Assembly: GCA_012031265.1 (NCBI GenBank)
Contig: JAAUTY010000005.1
Coordinates: 62,001 to 126,000, forward strand
Direction: 5' to 3'
Source of the DNA: Spirulinaceae cyanobacterium SM2_1_0
GTDB taxonomy: Bacteria; Cyanobacteriota; Cyanobacteriia; Cyanobacteriales; Spirulinaceae
DNA length: 64,000 nucleotides
Part shown: one piece after another, positions 63,488 to 64,000 of the stretch
Position numbering within the stretch: position 1 is the stretch's first letter
Layout: the number at the start of each line of letters is the position of its first letter
Made by a program: the position numbers and the translations under genes
The notes under the pieces: model-generated
Seen by the model: only the letters and a program-made list of their open reading frames with translations
Databases searched by the model: none
What the model was told of the DNA's origin: nothing

Positions 63488-63554
63488 ACAGCAACATCCA
63501 ATTCAGTTTATAAAAGTTCGATCGGCATAGAACCGCTATTAGTTTCGAGGCAAA

Positions 63555-64000
63555 CTAGGCATGACACATTAAGCAAGGCAAGTCCATATCATCTCCATCC
63601 TCACTTAAAACATCCTCGAGAAGAGTAGCGAGAGGTTTGTTGCTTTTATCCTCTGCAAGTTGCTTGTTCTCCATAGCAGTGCGGTGATTTTCTAAAATTT
63701 CGTCTTTCCGAGCCAGAAGCTCAGTTAAACTCTCTCCTTGCACCCAGGTATACCCACGCGCCTGAGCACTTCTCTCATAATCGAGCGCCTTCTGGAACAG
63801 ATCCGGATGTCTTTCGGACAACATGATCCACTCATACTTACGCTGATAGAAACAGAAAAAACATCCAGAACGACTGCGCCACTCGTAATATTTCGGTAAT
63901 CCTATGCCGCTCTCCTCTAATAGTCGGAAAATGTCATCTTTCACTAATCCATGCTCTTTAAAGGGAAATACAGGCTTGATATTGGGCCTTCGTGATATAT
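63555..64000 (-). CDS. brxP: PAPS-reductase-like protein (BrxP/DndC type), C-terminal part
   Basis: The frame is open to the window end; about 147 C-terminal residues are visible and the N-terminus lies beyond base 64000. The stretch P-V-F-P-F-K-E-H-G-L-V-K-D-D-I-F, G-I-G-L-P-K-Y-Y-E-W-R-S and the cysteine motif S-R-S-G-C-F-F-C-F-Y-Q match the C-terminal part of DndC/BrxP-type proteins, where such cysteines bind an iron-sulfur cluster. It ends with L-P-C-L-M-C-H-A. These proteins activate DNA sulfur incorporation or related chemistry. First visible gene of the BREX-like operon. AT-rich relative to the window, suggesting recent transfer. Confidence 0.8.
   Translation of the reverse strand, partial: ISRRPNIKPVFPFKEHGLVKDDIFRLLEESGIGLPKYYEWRSRSGCFFCFYQRKYEWIMLSERHPDLFQKALDYERSAQARGYTWVQGESLTELLARKDEILENHRTAMENKQLAEDKSNKPLATLLEDVLSEDGDDMDLPCLMCHA

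Overview
The window comes from a cyanobacterium. The palindrome GCGATCGC (HIP1, a cyanobacterial hallmark) recurs throughout, base composition is GC-rich, and several genes belong to cyanobacterial families (DUF1830, DUF4346, PacS-type copper ATPase, fibrillin/PAP, DICT sensory domain, a radical SAM protein linked to photosystem II high-light acclimation). The genus cannot be fixed from sequence alone. No rRNA, tRNA, CRISPR array, integrase or insertion sequence was seen.

Left and middle (1-45.4 kb) are mostly chromosomal housekeeping and signalling genes. In order: an SLH-repeat protein cut by the window edge; fibrillin; a DnaJ-like chaperone; a copper-export pair (chaperone plus PacS) behind a MerR-type operator; DUF4346; CYTH and Era; a lipoprotein phosphoesterase; a subtilisin followed by a large TPR-CHAT protein whose CHAT catalytic pair is lost; BolA plus CGFS glutaredoxin; Uma2; and a PAS-GAF-GAF histidine kinase. 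A taxis operon follows (cheR, double cheW, mcp, cheA with receiver), then a degenerate receiver beside an intact one. After it come a pentapeptide protein, a DICT/degenerate HD-GYP protein after a radical SAM gene, DUF1830, ftsQ-ftsZ-thiD, a photolyase overlapping an aldo/keto reductase, a phytanoyl-CoA dioxygenase-like protein, a GGDEF protein and a UbiA prenyltransferase.

Right third (45.5-64 kb) is a defence island and the most interesting part. A minus-strand gene train reads, in transcription order: a PAPS-reductase-like BrxP/DndC-type protein (cut by the window end), two tandem DUF4007 proteins, a small BrxF-like protein, a giant BrxC/PglY-type ATPase (with two apparent compensating frameshifts), a 1552-residue NERD-pseudokinase-kinase-PglZ fusion, a BrxL-type AAA protein lacking the Lon protease domain, a DndA/IscS-type cysteine desulfurase and an M15-like putative Zn peptidase. 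Facing it is a DNA-phosphorothioation-associated methyltransferase-family gene whose methyltransferase core sits between two copies of a duplicated domain. The set matches a type 4 BREX core (BrxP, BrxC, PglZ, BrxL). It has no PglX adenine methyltransferase in view but carries its own sulfur-mobilising enzyme and a PglW-like kinase fused onto PglZ. The reading offered is a sulfur-based (phosphorothioate-type) BREX/Dnd hybrid with built-in phospho-signalling. The families are recognised from sequence; the combined function is inference.

Start codons were revised where a better start or ribosome-binding site was visible. Limits: no alignments or searches were run, so family calls rest on motifs and recognised sequence patterns.
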